Of a DNA stretch of 64,000 nucleotides, positions 53,486 to 62,606 are shown piece after piece. The notes under the pieces are model-generated. The model was not told where the DNA came from, searched no databases, and saw only the letters and a list, made by a program, of their open reading frames with translations. The stretch is from Nocardia coubleae NBRC 108252. GTDB taxonomy: Bacteria; Actinomycetota; Actinomycetes; Mycobacteriales; Mycobacteriaceae. The position numbers and the translations under genes were made by a program. Where the stretch lies: the NCBI RefSeq assembly GCF_001612805.1, contig NZ_BDBD01000018.1:434001-498000 (forward strand), given 5' to 3'. Every line of letters begins with the position of its first letter. The first letter of the stretch is position 1.

Positions 53486-54454
53486 TCAGCGCGCCGCTAC
53501 GCCCGCCCCCTTGCGGTCGGCGACCTCGCGCTCGCGCGCCAGCAACCTGTCGCGCTGTTCCTCGAACTTCAGCACGTCCTTCTCCAGCTTGGCCAGGAAC
53601 TGCGCCAGCTCGTCGCGCGCGGCCTCGCCGCGTGGCCCGAAGTCGTCGCGGCCGAAGATGTTCCACTGCTTGAGCACCGGCAGCACCACCTCGTCGAGGT
53701 GCTGGCGCAGGTCGTAGATGCCGTGCTTGGCCATCAGCACGCCGTTGCGCCGCCAGTTCGGCATGCCCGCGCCGGGCATCTGGAAGTTGGTGAGCACCTT
53801 GGTGATCGCGGGCATCGCCTGATCGGGGACCAGGTCAAGGGCGGCCGCGCACAGGTTGCGGTAGAAGATCATGTGCAGGTTCTCGTCGGTGGCCACGCGC
53901 GCGAGCATGCGGTCGGCGACGGCGTCGTCGCAGACGCGGCCGGTGTTGCGGTGGCTCACCCGGGTGGCCAGCTCCTGGAACGTCACGTACGCGACGTTGA
54001 CCAGGAACCCGCCCCAGTTCGCCGGTGCGTGCGCGCCCTGGGTCATGTGGACCATCCTGGCGTTCTCCAGCGCGACCGGGTCGACCCCTCGGGTCACGAC
54101 CAGATAGTCCCGGATGACGATGCCGTGCCGGTTCTCCTCGGCGGTCCAGCGACCGACCCAGGTACCCCAGGCGCCGTCCTGGGAGAAGTTCTCGGCGATC
54201 TCCCGGTGATAGGAGGGCAGGTTGTCCTCGGTGAGCAGATTGGTGATCATCGCCGCCTTGGCGACATCGGTGAGCTTGGATTGTTCCGGCTCCCAATCGA
54301 TCCCGCCCATCGCGGCGAAATTGCGACCCTCGTCCCACGGCACGTAGTCGTGCGGGTGCCAGTCCTTGGCGATGGACAGGTGCCGGTTCAGATTCTGTTC
54401 GGCGACGGGTTCGAGAGCGGTGAGGATTTCGAGCTGAGTCAGAGCTTTGGTCAC
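53486..54454 (-). CDS. Acyl-ACP desaturase (di-iron)
   Basis: A 322-residue ferritin-like fatty acid desaturase of the DesA/stearoyl-ACP type. Di-iron ligands are seen in E107-NR-H110 (TAEENRHGI) and E191-NL-H194 (TDENLHMIFY). TEDNLPSYHREIAENF and FQELATRVSHRNTG complete the helical bundle. GTG 54454 follows GGAGG by six bases. It introduces a cis double bond into ACP-bound chains, probably for mycolic or membrane lipids. The C-terminal 40 residues are charged, coiled-coil-like. It is an addition to the mycobacterial order here. Confidence 0.88.
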   Translation of the reverse strand: MTKALTQLEILTALEPVAEQNLNRHLSIAKDWHPHDYVPWDEGRNFAAMGGIDWEPEQSKLTDVAKAAMITNLLTEDNLPSYHREIAENFSQDGAWGTWVGRWTAEENRHGIVIRDYLVVTRGVDPVALENARMVHMTQGAHAPANWGGFLVNVAYVTFQELATRVSHRNTGRVCDDAVADRMLARVATDENLHMIFYRNLCAAALDLVPDQAMPAITKVLTNFQMPGAGMPNWRRNGVLMAKHGIYDLRQHLDEVVLPVLKQWNIFGRDDFGPRGEAARDELAQFLAKLEKDVLKFEEQRDRLLAREREVADRKGAGVAAR

Positions 54455-54569
54455 GCGAGCCTCCACTGTCGTTGTCGAGCAAGGAGAAATGGGCAAAACC
54501 TGGCTTCTAGCGCGGAATCCACAGTATCGCCTCCGCCGTGGCATCGAGAAATGCACCGTCATCGCGCGG

Positions 54570-54575
54570 TACTGT
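54570..54575 (+). promoter_or_regulatory. -10 element for leaderless PH-domain gene
   Basis: TACTGT lies six bases before ATG 54582, no ribosome binding site; leaderless. Confidence 0.5.
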
Positions 54576-54581
54576 GCGGAT

Positions 54582-55115
54582 ATGGGTTACCCGGAGGATG
54601 TCCTCGCGCCCGACGAGCAGCTGATCCTGCACCGCCACCCGCACTGGAAGATGCTGGTCTGGCCGATCATCACGCTCATCGTCGCCACCGCCCTCGCCGG
54701 TTTCCTCGGCGGGCTGGCATGGCGCAACACCACCGGGCACGTGCGAACCGTGCTGCTGGTGCTCATCGGCCTGATCTGGTTCGGGATCATCGCCTGGCGG
54801 GTGATCGCGCGGGTGATCGCCTGGAAATCAACGCATTTCATCGTCACCCAGCGGCGGGTGCTCGTGCGTGAGGGCGTGCTCACCCACACCGGTATCGACA
54901 TCCCGCTCAGCCGTATCTCCAGCGTGCAGTTCAGTCACGGGGTATTCGACCGGCTGCTCGGCACCGGCACCCTGATCATCGGGTCGTCGTCGGAGGAGCC
55001 GCTCGAATACGACGACATCCCCCAGGTGCAGCAGGTGCACTCGCTGCTCTACCACCAGGTTTTCGAGGCGGGCCGCTCGCCGACCGATCAACATTGGGGT
55101 GGCGGCTACCGGTGA
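54582..55115 (+). CDS. Bacterial PH-domain membrane protein
   Basis: A 177-residue protein. Two membrane helices (WPIITLIVATALAGFLGGL and VLLVLIGLIWFGIIAWRVI) precede a bPH2 domain (HFIVTQRRVLVREGVLTHTGIDIPLSRISSVQ). GTLIIGSSSEEPLEYDDIPQ is typical of the YdbS/YdbT-type. It starts MGYPEDVLAPDEQLILHRHPHW. Corresponds in position to Rv3278c next to birA and the response regulator. Molecular role unknown. Confidence 0.85.
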   Translation: MGYPEDVLAPDEQLILHRHPHWKMLVWPIITLIVATALAGFLGGLAWRNTTGHVRTVLLVLIGLIWFGIIAWRVIARVIAWKSTHFIVTQRRVLVREGVLTHTGIDIPLSRISSVQFSHGVFDRLLGTGTLIIGSSSEEPLEYDDIPQVQQVHSLLYHQVFEAGRSPTDQHWGGGYR

Positions 55116-55134
55116 GCCGCGGGTCCAGACCACT

Positions 55135-55140
55135 TAACCT
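55135..55140 (+). promoter_or_regulatory. -10 element for leaderless response regulator gene
   Basis: TAACCT lies six bases before ATG 55147; leaderless type. Confidence 0.5.
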
Positions 55141-55146
55141 GGGCAC

Positions 55147-55836
55147 ATGACCGCAGTACTTCTGGCCGAGGACGACGAGGCGATCGCCGCACCCCTGTCG
55201 CGCGCACTGGGGCGTGAGGGCTACACCGTCACCGTCGAACGCTTCGGCCCGGCGGTGCTGCGGCGCGCTCTCGAAGGCAACCACGACCTGCTGATCCTCG
55301 ACCTCGGCCTGCCCGGAATGGACGGGCTCGAGGTGTGCAGGCAGGTACGCGCGGGCGGCGCCGACATCGCCGTGCTGATGCTCACCGCGCGCACCGACGA
55401 GGTCGATTTCGTCGTCGGGCTCGACGCGGGCGCCGACGACTACGTCGGCAAACCGTTCCGCCTCGCCGAACTGCTCGCCCGCGTGCGAGCTCTGTTGCGG
55501 CGCAGCGGAATCGGTGACGACGCGGTGGAGGTCGGCGGTATCCGGCTGGAACCGGCGGCGCGCCGCGTGCTGGTGAACGGGGCCGAGGTGAACCTGGCCA
55601 ACAAGGAGTACGAGCTGCTCAAGGTGCTCATCGACCGGGCGGGTCAGGTGGTCGGCCGCGAGACGATCCTTCGCGAGGTGTGGGGCGATGCCGACCTGCG
55701 TGGTTCCAAGACCCTCGACATGCACATGTCCTGGCTGCGCCGCAAGATCGGCGACGAGGGCCCGATGGCCGAGCGGCGCATCGTCACCGTGCGCGGGGTC
55801 GGCTTTCGCCTCAACACCGACACGCACCGGAGCTGA
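55147..55836 (+). CDS. OmpR/PhoB-type response regulator
   Basis: A 229-residue regulator with N-terminal receiver (acidic pair E8-D9/D10, phosphoacceptor D52 in ILDLGLPGMDG, conserved K102 in DYVGKPF) and C-terminal winged helix (LANKEYELLKVLIDRAGQVVGRETILREVWG, then RGVGFRLN). It is followed six bases later by its histidine kinase. The signal and targets cannot be deduced. Confidence 0.93.
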   Translation: MTAVLLAEDDEAIAAPLSRALGREGYTVTVERFGPAVLRRALEGNHDLLILDLGLPGMDGLEVCRQVRAGGADIAVLMLTARTDEVDFVVGLDAGADDYVGKPFRLAELLARVRALLRRSGIGDDAVEVGGIRLEPAARRVLVNGAEVNLANKEYELLKVLIDRAGQVVGRETILREVWGDADLRGSKTLDMHMSWLRRKIGDEGPMAERRIVTVRGVGFRLNTDTHRS

Positions 55837-55842
55837 CGGGTC

Positions 55843-57150
55843 GTGCGTCGTCGCATCCTGCGTTCGATCCTCACTGTCCTCACCATCACCACCGTGGTGC
55901 TCGGCGTACCTCTGATCTACACCGCCTGGCTCTGGGTGGAGGACATCACCCGCAACGATCTGCAGAGCAGGCTGGAGCGCATCGCGGCCGAGGTGATCGC
56001 CCAGGAACAGATCGACGGTTACGTCCACGACGGGCTGGACGTGCGCGCCATCCGGGCGCTGGTGCCAGAGGGTGGCAGGCTCACCGTCGTCTACCCGACG
56101 CCGACCGACAATGCCGCGCGCACCGACATCGGTGCCGAGAAGATCGACGATCCCCTGGTGGAGTCGCTGTCGATGGGGACTTCGGCGTCGTTGCGGCTCG
56201 AGGTGCCCGCCGGACCCATGCACGCCCGCCAGGAGCAGGCCGTCGCCGCGGTGGCGCTGGCCGTGCTCGCTTCGCTCGGTGCGGCGTTCTCGGTGGCCGT
56301 GGTGACCGCGCGCCGCGTCGCCGATCCGCTACGCGACGTGGCCGCCCGCGCGGCCCGGCTGGCGATGGGCGACTTTCGGCCCGACCCGCGCAGGCACGGC
56401 ATCGCCGAACTCGACCGGGTGTCCGATGTGCTGGACTCGGCGACCGTCGAGATCGCCGGCCGTCTCCAACGTGAGCATGCGCTGGTCGCCGACGTCTCCC
56501 ACCAGCTGCGCAGTCGTCTGACGGCCGTGCGGCTGCGCTTGGACGAGCTGTCGACCCACAACGATCCCGAGGTCGTGCACGAGGCCGAGGAGGCGATGGC
56601 GCAGGTCGATCGGCTCACCGACGCCATCGACGACCTGGTCCGCGCTTCCCGCTCCGAGGACGCCGCCGATCGCGACCCGGTGCCGGTGATGGCCGAGCTG
56701 CGCGGTGTGGTCGCCGAATGGACGCACCCGTTCCACGAGGCGGGCCGCGAACTGAGCCTGATCGGCGACGAATCCCTGCGCGCGCCGATCACCGGTTCGC
56801 GGTTGCGTGAGGCTGTCACGGTGCTGGTCGACAACGCCCTCATGCACGGCGGCGGCACCTGCACGGTGTCGGTGCGCACGGTCCCGACGATGAGTTCGCG
56901 CGACCCACTGGTCTGCGTCGAGGTGGCCGACGAGGGCGAAGGCATTCGCGACGAAATGGCCCCGCACATCTTCGACCGGGGTTTCTCGGCCGGTGGATCG
57001 ACCGGTGTGGGGCTGGCGCTGGCGCGGGCCCTGGTCGAGGCCGACGGTGGCAGGCTCGAGCTGCAGCGTCGCCGTCCGGCGCTGTTCGCGGTGTTCCTCG
57101 GTTCCAAAGTCAACCGGTCGCAGAACGCGACGCTGACCGAACCGCGCTGA
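55843..57150 (+). CDS. Two-component sensor histidine kinase
   Basis: A 435-residue membrane kinase. First helix at about 7-30, sensor loop 31-130, second helix 131-155, HAMP 156-208. The phosphoacceptor H220 lies in VADVSHQLRSRLTAV, a slight change from SHELRTPL. The N box is VLVDNALMHGGG, followed by VADEGEGI and STGVGLALARAL. GTG 55843. The C-terminus ends with a short non-conserved tail. Partner is the response regulator directly upstream. Confidence 0.92.
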   Translation: MRRRILRSILTVLTITTVVLGVPLIYTAWLWVEDITRNDLQSRLERIAAEVIAQEQIDGYVHDGLDVRAIRALVPEGGRLTVVYPTPTDNAARTDIGAEKIDDPLVESLSMGTSASLRLEVPAGPMHARQEQAVAAVALAVLASLGAAFSVAVVTARRVADPLRDVAARAARLAMGDFRPDPRRHGIAELDRVSDVLDSATVEIAGRLQREHALVADVSHQLRSRLTAVRLRLDELSTHNDPEVVHEAEEAMAQVDRLTDAIDDLVRASRSEDAADRDPVPVMAELRGVVAEWTHPFHEAGRELSLIGDESLRAPITGSRLREAVTVLVDNALMHGGGTCTVSVRTVPTMSSRDPLVCVEVADEGEGIRDEMAPHIFDRGFSAGGSTGVGLALARALVEADGGRLELQRRRPALFAVFLGSKVNRSQNATLTEPR

Positions 57151-57168
57151 GTTACCAACCGCGCCTGC

Positions 57169-57711
57169 TCAGCTCTTGCCGAGCGGTTCTTCCTCGACGA
57201 GCTCTTCCAGTTCGGCGACGATCTCGTCCATCTCGTCGGGGAACACCCACCGCCGCATCGCCCAGAACCGGAACGCCATCTGCAGCAGATTGCCGATGAC
57301 GAACGCGCTCACGAAGTCGGCGATGTTCTCGGTCAGGAAACTCACATTCGGCTGGCGCAGATCGAACACATAGCTCGAGATCCACAGCGGGATATTGCTC
57401 AGCACCACGCCGATGCCGCTGACGCCGAAGAACAGCAATGCTTCGTGATGTTTCTCGCGGCCGCCGCGATTCTTGAACGACCATTCGCGGTTGAGCACAT
57501 AGGACGCGATCACCGCGACCACGCCGGAAATGATCTTGGCGGTGACCGGCTTTTCCGACAGAACGGTCCATTTGAGCAGGTAGAACAGGCCGCTGTCGAT
57601 CACGAACGTCGTCGCGCCGACGATGGCGAACTTGATCAGCTCTTTATGCCGGAGCGCGAGCTCGCGCAGGCGCGGGGGAAGGACGCTGACCACGTCGTCG
57701 ACGATTGACAC
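57169..57711 (-). CDS. GtrA-like membrane protein
   Basis: A 180-residue protein with four membrane helices in the GtrA pattern (LIKFAIVGATTFVIDSGLFYLL and IISGVVAVIASYVLNREWSFKNRG are signatures). C-terminal tail is acidic. GtrA proteins take part in moving lipid-linked sugars across the membrane. GTG 57711 follows TACACT by eight bases (leaderless type); a longer upstream frame is antisense to purK. It is divergent from purK. Confidence 0.9.
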   Translation of the reverse strand: MSIVDDVVSVLPPRLRELALRHKELIKFAIVGATTFVIDSGLFYLLKWTVLSEKPVTAKIISGVVAVIASYVLNREWSFKNRGGREKHHEALLFFGVSGIGVVLSNIPLWISSYVFDLRQPNVSFLTENIADFVSAFVIGNLLQMAFRFWAMRRWVFPDEMDEIVAELEELVEEEPLGKS

Positions 57712-57750
57712 GAGTTCCGAGTGTACCGGTAGCAAAGATTCGCATTCGAC

Positions 57751-58974
57751 ATGACAACATTGCACGACGTGACTGCACGTTCGTTCGATCCGTCTGCCAT
57801 GCCCACCGTCACGATGGTCGGTGGGGGCCAGCTCGCGCGCATGACGCACCAGGCCGCGATCGCCCTCGGCCAGCGTCTGCGGGTGCTCGCCGAGAACCCC
57901 GGCGACCCCGCCGCCCAGGTGAGTCCCGATGTCGTGCTCGGTAGCCACGACGACCTGTCCGCGCTGCGCACGGCCGCCAAGGGCTCACACGCGCTCACCT
58001 TCGACCATGAGCACGTGCCGACCGAGCACCTCGACGTGCTCGTCGCCGAGGGCGTGAATGTGGCGCCGCCGCCGCAGGCGCTGATCTTCGCCCAGGACAA
58101 GCTGGCGATGCGGACCAAGCTGTCCTCGCTGGGTCTGCCGGTGCCCGCGTTCGTCGAGGTCACCTCGCCCGCCGACGCCGTCGCCTTCGGTGACGAGCAC
58201 GGCTGGCCCTTCGTGCTCAAGGCCGTGCGCGGCGGGTACGACGGGCGCGGGGTGTGGATGCCCGCCGATGCCGAGGAGGCGACGGCGCTGGTCACCGACC
58301 AGCTCGCGCACGGTGTGCAGCTGCTCGCCGAGGCGAAGGTCGACCTGAAGCGTGAGCTGTCGGCGATGGTCGCTCGTTCGCCGTTCGGGCAGGCGGCCAC
58401 CTGGCCGGTCGTTGAGACCGTGCAGCGCAACGGTCAGTGCGCGGTCGTCATCGCGCCCGCCCCCGACCTGCCGGAGGACACCGGCGCCCGTGCGGAGACG
58501 ATGGCGCTCGAGCTGGCGGCCGGGCTCGGCGTGGTCGGTGTGATGGCGGTCGAACTGTTCGAAACGCACGACGGCGAACTGCTGGTCAACGAGCTCGCCA
58601 TGCGTCCGCACAACTCCGGGCACTGGGGCATGGACGGCGCGCGGACCGGCCAGTTCGAGCAGCACCTGCGCGCGGTCCTCGACTACCCGCTCGGTGACAC
58701 CACCCCCTTGGCGCCTGTCACGGTGATGGCGAACATTCTCGGCGCTGCCGAGGCGCCCGTGATGTCGATGGACGAACGGCTGCACCACCTGTTCGCCCGG
58801 ATGCCCGAGGCCAAGGTGCACCTCTATGGCAAGGGTGAACGGCCCGACCGCAAGATCGGGCACATCAACATCCTCGGCGACGACGTGGCCGAGGTCCGGG
58901 AGCAGGCCGAGCGCGCCGCGCATTGGATGTCGCACGCGGTCTGGACCGACGGTTGGGACCCGCACGGCGAGTGA
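57751..58974 (+). CDS. purK: N5-carboxyaminoimidazole ribonucleotide synthase
   Basis: ATP-grasp enzyme (407 residues) that carboxylates AIR on N5 using bicarbonate. The N-terminal VTMVGGGQLARMTHQAA is the PurK signature; the ATP-grasp core is WPFVLKAVRGGYDGRGVW, and VNELAMRPHNSGHWGMDGA is the product region. Start ATG 57751 gives 16 residues before the conserved core; ATG at MPTVTMVG is an alternative. It is followed by purE, which rearranges its product. Confidence 0.95.
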   Translation: MTTLHDVTARSFDPSAMPTVTMVGGGQLARMTHQAAIALGQRLRVLAENPGDPAAQVSPDVVLGSHDDLSALRTAAKGSHALTFDHEHVPTEHLDVLVAEGVNVAPPPQALIFAQDKLAMRTKLSSLGLPVPAFVEVTSPADAVAFGDEHGWPFVLKAVRGGYDGRGVWMPADAEEATALVTDQLAHGVQLLAEAKVDLKRELSAMVARSPFGQAATWPVVETVQRNGQCAVVIAPAPDLPEDTGARAETMALELAAGLGVVGVMAVELFETHDGELLVNELAMRPHNSGHWGMDGARTGQFEQHLRAVLDYPLGDTTPLAPVTVMANILGAAEAPVMSMDERLHHLFARMPEAKVHLYGKGERPDRKIGHINILGDDVAEVREQAERAAHWMSHAVWTDGWDPHGE

Positions 58975-59019
58975 ACCGCTGACAACCCCGCGCACCGCAC
59001 CTCCGCCGAAAGGAATCAG

Positions 59020-59526
59020 ATGAGCACCACCGGACCCCAGGTCGGCCTGATCATGGGCAGCGACTCCGACTGGCCGACCATGGAAGCCGCCGCCGAGGCC
59101 CTCGCCGAGTTCGGTATCCGCTTCGAGGTCGGCGTCGTCTCCGCCCACCGCACCCCCCAGCGCATGCTCGACTACGCCCGCGAAGCAGCAGGCCGCGGCC
59201 TGAAAGTCATCATCGCGGGCGCGGGCGGCGCTGCCCACCTCCCCGGCATGGTCGCCTCCGCCACCCCCCTCCCCGTCATCGGCGTCCCCGTCCCCTTGAA
59301 ATACCTCGACGGCATGGACTCCCTCCTCTCCATCGTCCAAATGCCCGCAGGCGTCCCCGTAGCCACCGTCTCCATCGGCGGCGCCCGCAACGCAGGCCTC
59401 CTCGCCGTCCGCATCCTCGCGTCCTCCGACGAATCGCTGCGCACCCGCATGGAACAGTTCCAAGCCGGCCTCGAAAAAATGGTCCTAGCCAAAGACGAAG
59501 CCCTGCGCACCAAACTCCTGGGCTGA
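59020..59526 (+). CDS. purE: N5-CAIR mutase
   Basis: A 168-residue octameric mutase converting N5-CAIR to CAIR in purine synthesis. [32 protein letters not shown] and [16 protein letters not shown] are the three signatures. ATG 59020 has AAAGGAATC upstream. Next to purK, a normal operon. From about 59100 on codon use is extremely C-biased. A hairpin follows. Confidence 0.95.
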   Translation: MSTTGPQVGLIMGSDSDWPTMEAAAEALAEFGIRFEVGVVSAHRTPQRMLDYAREAAGRGLKVIIAGAGGAAHLPGMVASATPLPVIGVPVPLKYLDGMDSLLSIVQMPAGVPVATVSIGGARNAGLLAVRILASSDESLRTRMEQFQAGLEKMVLAKDEALRTKLLG

Positions 59527-59534
59527 GAGACCAC

Positions 59535-59560
59535 GCCGGTCGCCTCTCTCGGCGACCGGC
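59535..59560 (+). terminator. 10-bp hairpin after purE
   Basis: GCCGGTCGCC (59535-59544) and GGCGACCGGC (59551-59560) pair around TCTCTC, just after the purE stop. Confidence 0.65.
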
Positions 59561-59621
59561 CGCCCGAATTGCCGAATTCCGGTGAACCGCCGCGATTTTC
59601 GCACAACGATTCACCGTCGCA

Positions 59622-59627
59622 TACCTT
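59622..59627 (+). promoter_or_regulatory. -10 element for leaderless Rpn-family gene
   Basis: TACCTT lies six bases before ATG 59634; leaderless type. Confidence 0.45.
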
Positions 59628-59633
59628 CACCGC

Positions 59634-60503
59634 ATGGTGACCTCATCGCACGAAGCGATGCATCGGATCTTCCAGCACGATGCCGCGGCAATAGCTCACG
59701 CGTTCGTCGTCTTGAATCTGCCGTTCGCGAAACCGACTGCGGTGGAGCAGGTCTGCGTGGATCTGACCGAAACCGCTCCGGTCGAACGGCGTGCCGACAC
59801 CGTCCTCGACATCACAACGGTCGACGACCGGTTTCTGATGGTGGTCGAGGCGCAGTCGGCGCCCGATGATTCCCGGCCGGACGCTTGGTCGTATTACGTC
59901 ACGTTCCTGCGCAACAAATACCGGCTGCCGGTCATCCTCGTAGTCGTCTGCCACGATCATTCGACGGCACGATGGGCCGACGCTCCAATGGCGATCGGGC
60001 ACACGTCGTGGACCACGATCACCCTGCACCCGCTTGTGCTCGGCCCGCACAACGTCCCCGCCATCACCGATCCCGCCGTGGTGGCCCAGGATCTGCCTCT
60101 GGCCGCATTGTCGGCGGTGACTCATGCCCGAGAGAACGACATCGGTGCGATACTGGAAGCGATCGTCACAGCTCTGCGCAGGATGGACGGCAACGAGGCG
60201 ACCGAGTTCTACGTCGAATTGATCGAGCAGGGTATCTCCCATACCGAAGCCGCTGAGACCTGGAGGAAGTACATGACAGCCGATCTCTCGTTCTTCCGTT
60301 CCGAATCCGCGCAGAAGCTCAGGGAGCAGGGCCGCGCTGAGGGGCGCATGCAGGATCTGCTGATGATTCTGCAGCACAGGGGGGTCGCGGTCTCCGATGT
60401 GGCAGCGGATCGGATTCGGGCCTGCGATGACGAAGCGCAGCTGACCACGTGGCTGCGGCGATCGCTGGACGTATCTTCGGTCGACCAACTGTTCGGTGAG
60501 TGA
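59634..60503 (+). CDS. Rpn family recombination-promoting nuclease/putative transposase
   Basis: A 289-residue protein of the PD-(D/E)XK Rpn type. The nuclease core is RADTVLDIT...FLMVVEAQSAPDDSRPDAWSYYVTFLRN (Asp ... Glu-x-Gln). HTSWTTITLHPLVLGPHN is seen mid-protein, with a helical region after 140 and a C-terminal charged stretch (LREQGRAEGRMQDLLMIL). It has no transposon ends in view. Such genes are scattered in actinobacterial genomes; the decayed copy at 1420-1856 is related. Function in recombination or defence is uncertain. Confidence 0.85.
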   Translation: MVTSSHEAMHRIFQHDAAAIAHAFVVLNLPFAKPTAVEQVCVDLTETAPVERRADTVLDITTVDDRFLMVVEAQSAPDDSRPDAWSYYVTFLRNKYRLPVILVVVCHDHSTARWADAPMAIGHTSWTTITLHPLVLGPHNVPAITDPAVVAQDLPLAALSAVTHARENDIGAILEAIVTALRRMDGNEATEFYVELIEQGISHTEAAETWRKYMTADLSFFRSESAQKLREQGRAEGRMQDLLMILQHRGVAVSDVAADRIRACDDEAQLTTWLRRSLDVSSVDQLFGE

Positions 60504-60566
60504 GACGCCCGCGAGCGAGTGGGCGTCGGTGAGGCGCTCGGGCGATGGTGACTACGGTTGACGTCC

Positions 60567-61226
60567 GTGGCACAGGATGATGCGGCGCAGTTTCGGCTGA
60601 CGGTGGTTGATCAGGCGTTGCGGTTGTTTGCCGAGCGGGGGTATGAGGCGACGACGGTCGACGAGATCGCGGTGGCGGCGGGGATTTCCCGGCGGACGTT
60701 CTTTCGGCAGTTCCGGTCGAAAGAGGACGTGATCTTCGCCGATCACGAGTTCCAGCTGGCTTCGGCGCAGGAATTCCTGGCCGAGGTGCGGGGGGATCCG
60801 TGGGATGCGGTGTGCGAGGCCGTGATCGGGGTGTTCGAGCGGTTCACGCAGTGGCGCGATATCGCGGCGCGGCGGTACCAGGTGGTGCGGTGGGTGCCGG
60901 CGTTGCGGGAGCGCGAGATCGTCACCGTGTTCCGGTACGAGCGGTTGTTCACCGAGTTCCTGCGCGAACGGCTGCCGGAGACGCCGGATCTGGCGCGTAT
61001 CCAGTTCACGGCCGCGGTGACCGCCACCCACAACTACCTGTTGCGGCGGATGGTGCGTGGCGAGCCGGGGGCGGCGGTGAGCGATCTGCGGACCGAACTC
61101 GCGCTGATTCCCCGTGGCAGGCGCGACGCGGCGGAAGGGGAGGAGCTGGTGGTCGCGGTGTTTCCGCGCGACATGCCGCCGCGCGAGCTGGCCGACCGGC
61201 TCACCGCGCGCCTCGGTAACCTGTGA
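60567..61226 (+). CDS. TetR family transcriptional regulator
   Basis: A 219-residue regulator; HTH TTVDEIAVAAGISRRTFFRQFRSKEDVIFADHE is clear, with a C-terminal ligand domain. GTG 60567 follows TACGGT by eight bases (leaderless type); a TTG three codons upstream is less likely. It lies upstream of fadE25 in the same direction, so acyl-CoA sensing is plausible but unproved. Confidence 0.9.
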   Translation: MAQDDAAQFRLTVVDQALRLFAERGYEATTVDEIAVAAGISRRTFFRQFRSKEDVIFADHEFQLASAQEFLAEVRGDPWDAVCEAVIGVFERFTQWRDIAARRYQVVRWVPALREREIVTVFRYERLFTEFLRERLPETPDLARIQFTAAVTATHNYLLRRMVRGEPGAAVSDLRTELALIPRGRRDAAEGEELVVAVFPRDMPPRELADRLTARLGNL

Positions 61227-61306
61227 GCCACCGGCCTCGCGACACCACACATCAGTGACACTCGGTGCCACACCCATATCCCCATGTAGCGATAGAGTGC
61301 CCCGGG

Positions 61307-61312
61307 TATAAT
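61307..61312 (+). promoter_or_regulatory. Consensus -10 element (TATAAT) upstream of fadE25
   Basis: TATAAT at 61307-61312 gives an 85-base 5' region before ATG 61397. No convincing -35 at 17 bases. GTGACACTCGGTGCCACAC at 61256-61274 upstream is a possible regulator site. Confidence 0.45.
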
Positions 61313-61396
61313 CTCTGTGGATTGGCACTGCGTGCCGAACGTAAGCCCGCTGTGCGAGGCGCAGCGAACACCACCAGAACCAGGAGTGTGCCTTCG

Positions 61397-62554
61397 ATGG
61401 CTGGAAACCCCGATTTCGACCTGTTCAAGCTCGAGGACTTCCACGACGAGCTGCGGCAGGCCATCCGCGGCCTGGCCGAGAAGGAGATCGCGCCCTACGC
61501 CAAGGACGTCGACGGCAACGCCCGGTTCCCCGAGGAGGCGCTCACCGCCCTCAACGCCGCCGGCTTCAACGCCGTGCATGTGCCGGAGGCCTACGGCGGC
61601 CAGGGTGCCGACTCGGTCGCCACCTGCATCGTGATCGAGGAAGTCGCCCGCGTCTGCGGTTCCTCCTCGCTGATCCCCGCCGTCAACAAGCTCGGCACCA
61701 TGGGCCTGATCCTCAACGGCTCCGAGGAACTGAAGCAGAAGGTCCTCGGCGACCTGGTCGAGGGCAAGATGGCCTCGTACTGTCTGTCCGAGCGTGAAGC
61801 CGGCTCCGACGCCGCCTCCATGCGCACCCGCGCCAAGGCCGACGGTGACGACTGGATCATCAACGGCTCCAAGTGCTGGATCACCAACGGCGGCAAGTCC
61901 GAGTGGTACACCGTGATGGCCGTGACCGACGCCGACAAGGGCGCCAACGGCATCTCCGCGTTCATGGTGCACAAGGACGACGAGGGCTTCGTCGTCGGCC
62001 CGCTCGAGCACAAGCTCGGCATCAAGGGTTCGCCGACCGCCGAGCTGTACTTCGAGAACTGCCGCATCCCCGGCGACCGCATCATCGGCGAGCCCGGCAC
62101 CGGCTTCAAGACCGCGCTGCAGACCCTCGACCACACCCGCCCGACCATCGGCGCGCAGGCCGTCGGCCTGGCCCAGGGCGCGCTCGACGCCACGATCGCC
62201 TACACCAAGGACCGCAAGCAGTTCGGCAAGTCCATCGCCGACTTCCAGAACACCCAGTTCATGATCGCCGACATGGCGATGAAGATCGAGGCCGCCCGCC
62301 TCATGGTCTACACCTCCGCGGCCCGCGCCGAGCGTGGCGAGAAGAACCTCGGCTTCATCTCCGCCGCCGCGAAGTGCTTCGCCTCGGACGTGGCCATGGA
62401 AGTCACCACCAACGCCGTCCAGCTCTTCGGCGGCGCCGGCTACACCACCGACTTCCCGGTCGAGCGCATGATGCGCGACGCCAAGATCACCCAGATCTAC
62501 GAAGGCACCAACCAGATCCAGCGCCTCGTCATGAGCCGCCAGCTCCTGCGCTGA
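61397..62554 (+). CDS. fadE25: Acyl-CoA dehydrogenase FadE25
   Basis: A 385-residue flavin acyl-CoA dehydrogenase. CLSEREAGSDAASMRTRA (substrate and FAD), WITNGGKSEWYTVMAV and the late ITQIYEGTNQIQRLVMSR with the catalytic-base Glu are standard. Start MAGNPDFDLFKLED; AGGAG lies about ten bases upstream, and a GTG three codons earlier is weaker. It introduces the alpha-beta double bond in fatty-acid oxidation; enoyl-CoA hydratase at 16337 is another step. Hairpin follows. Confidence 0.94.
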   Translation: MAGNPDFDLFKLEDFHDELRQAIRGLAEKEIAPYAKDVDGNARFPEEALTALNAAGFNAVHVPEAYGGQGADSVATCIVIEEVARVCGSSSLIPAVNKLGTMGLILNGSEELKQKVLGDLVEGKMASYCLSEREAGSDAASMRTRAKADGDDWIINGSKCWITNGGKSEWYTVMAVTDADKGANGISAFMVHKDDEGFVVGPLEHKLGIKGSPTAELYFENCRIPGDRIIGEPGTGFKTALQTLDHTRPTIGAQAVGLAQGALDATIAYTKDRKQFGKSIADFQNTQFMIADMAMKIEAARLMVYTSAARAERGEKNLGFISAAAKCFASDVAMEVTTNAVQLFGGAGYTTDFPVERMMRDAKITQIYEGTNQIQRLVMSRQLLR

Positions 62555-62569
62555 TCCCTCAGCACGAAC

Positions 62570-62596
62570 GCCCCCGGCAGGATCCCTGCCGGGGGC
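62570..62596. terminator. 12-bp GC-rich hairpin between fadE25 and the Tdi1-like gene
   Basis: Arms 62570-62581 and 62585-62596 pair with a 3-base loop; followed by CGTTTCGTATT. It lies between convergent stops. Confidence 0.8.
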
Positions 62597-62606
62597 CGTT
62601 TCGTAT

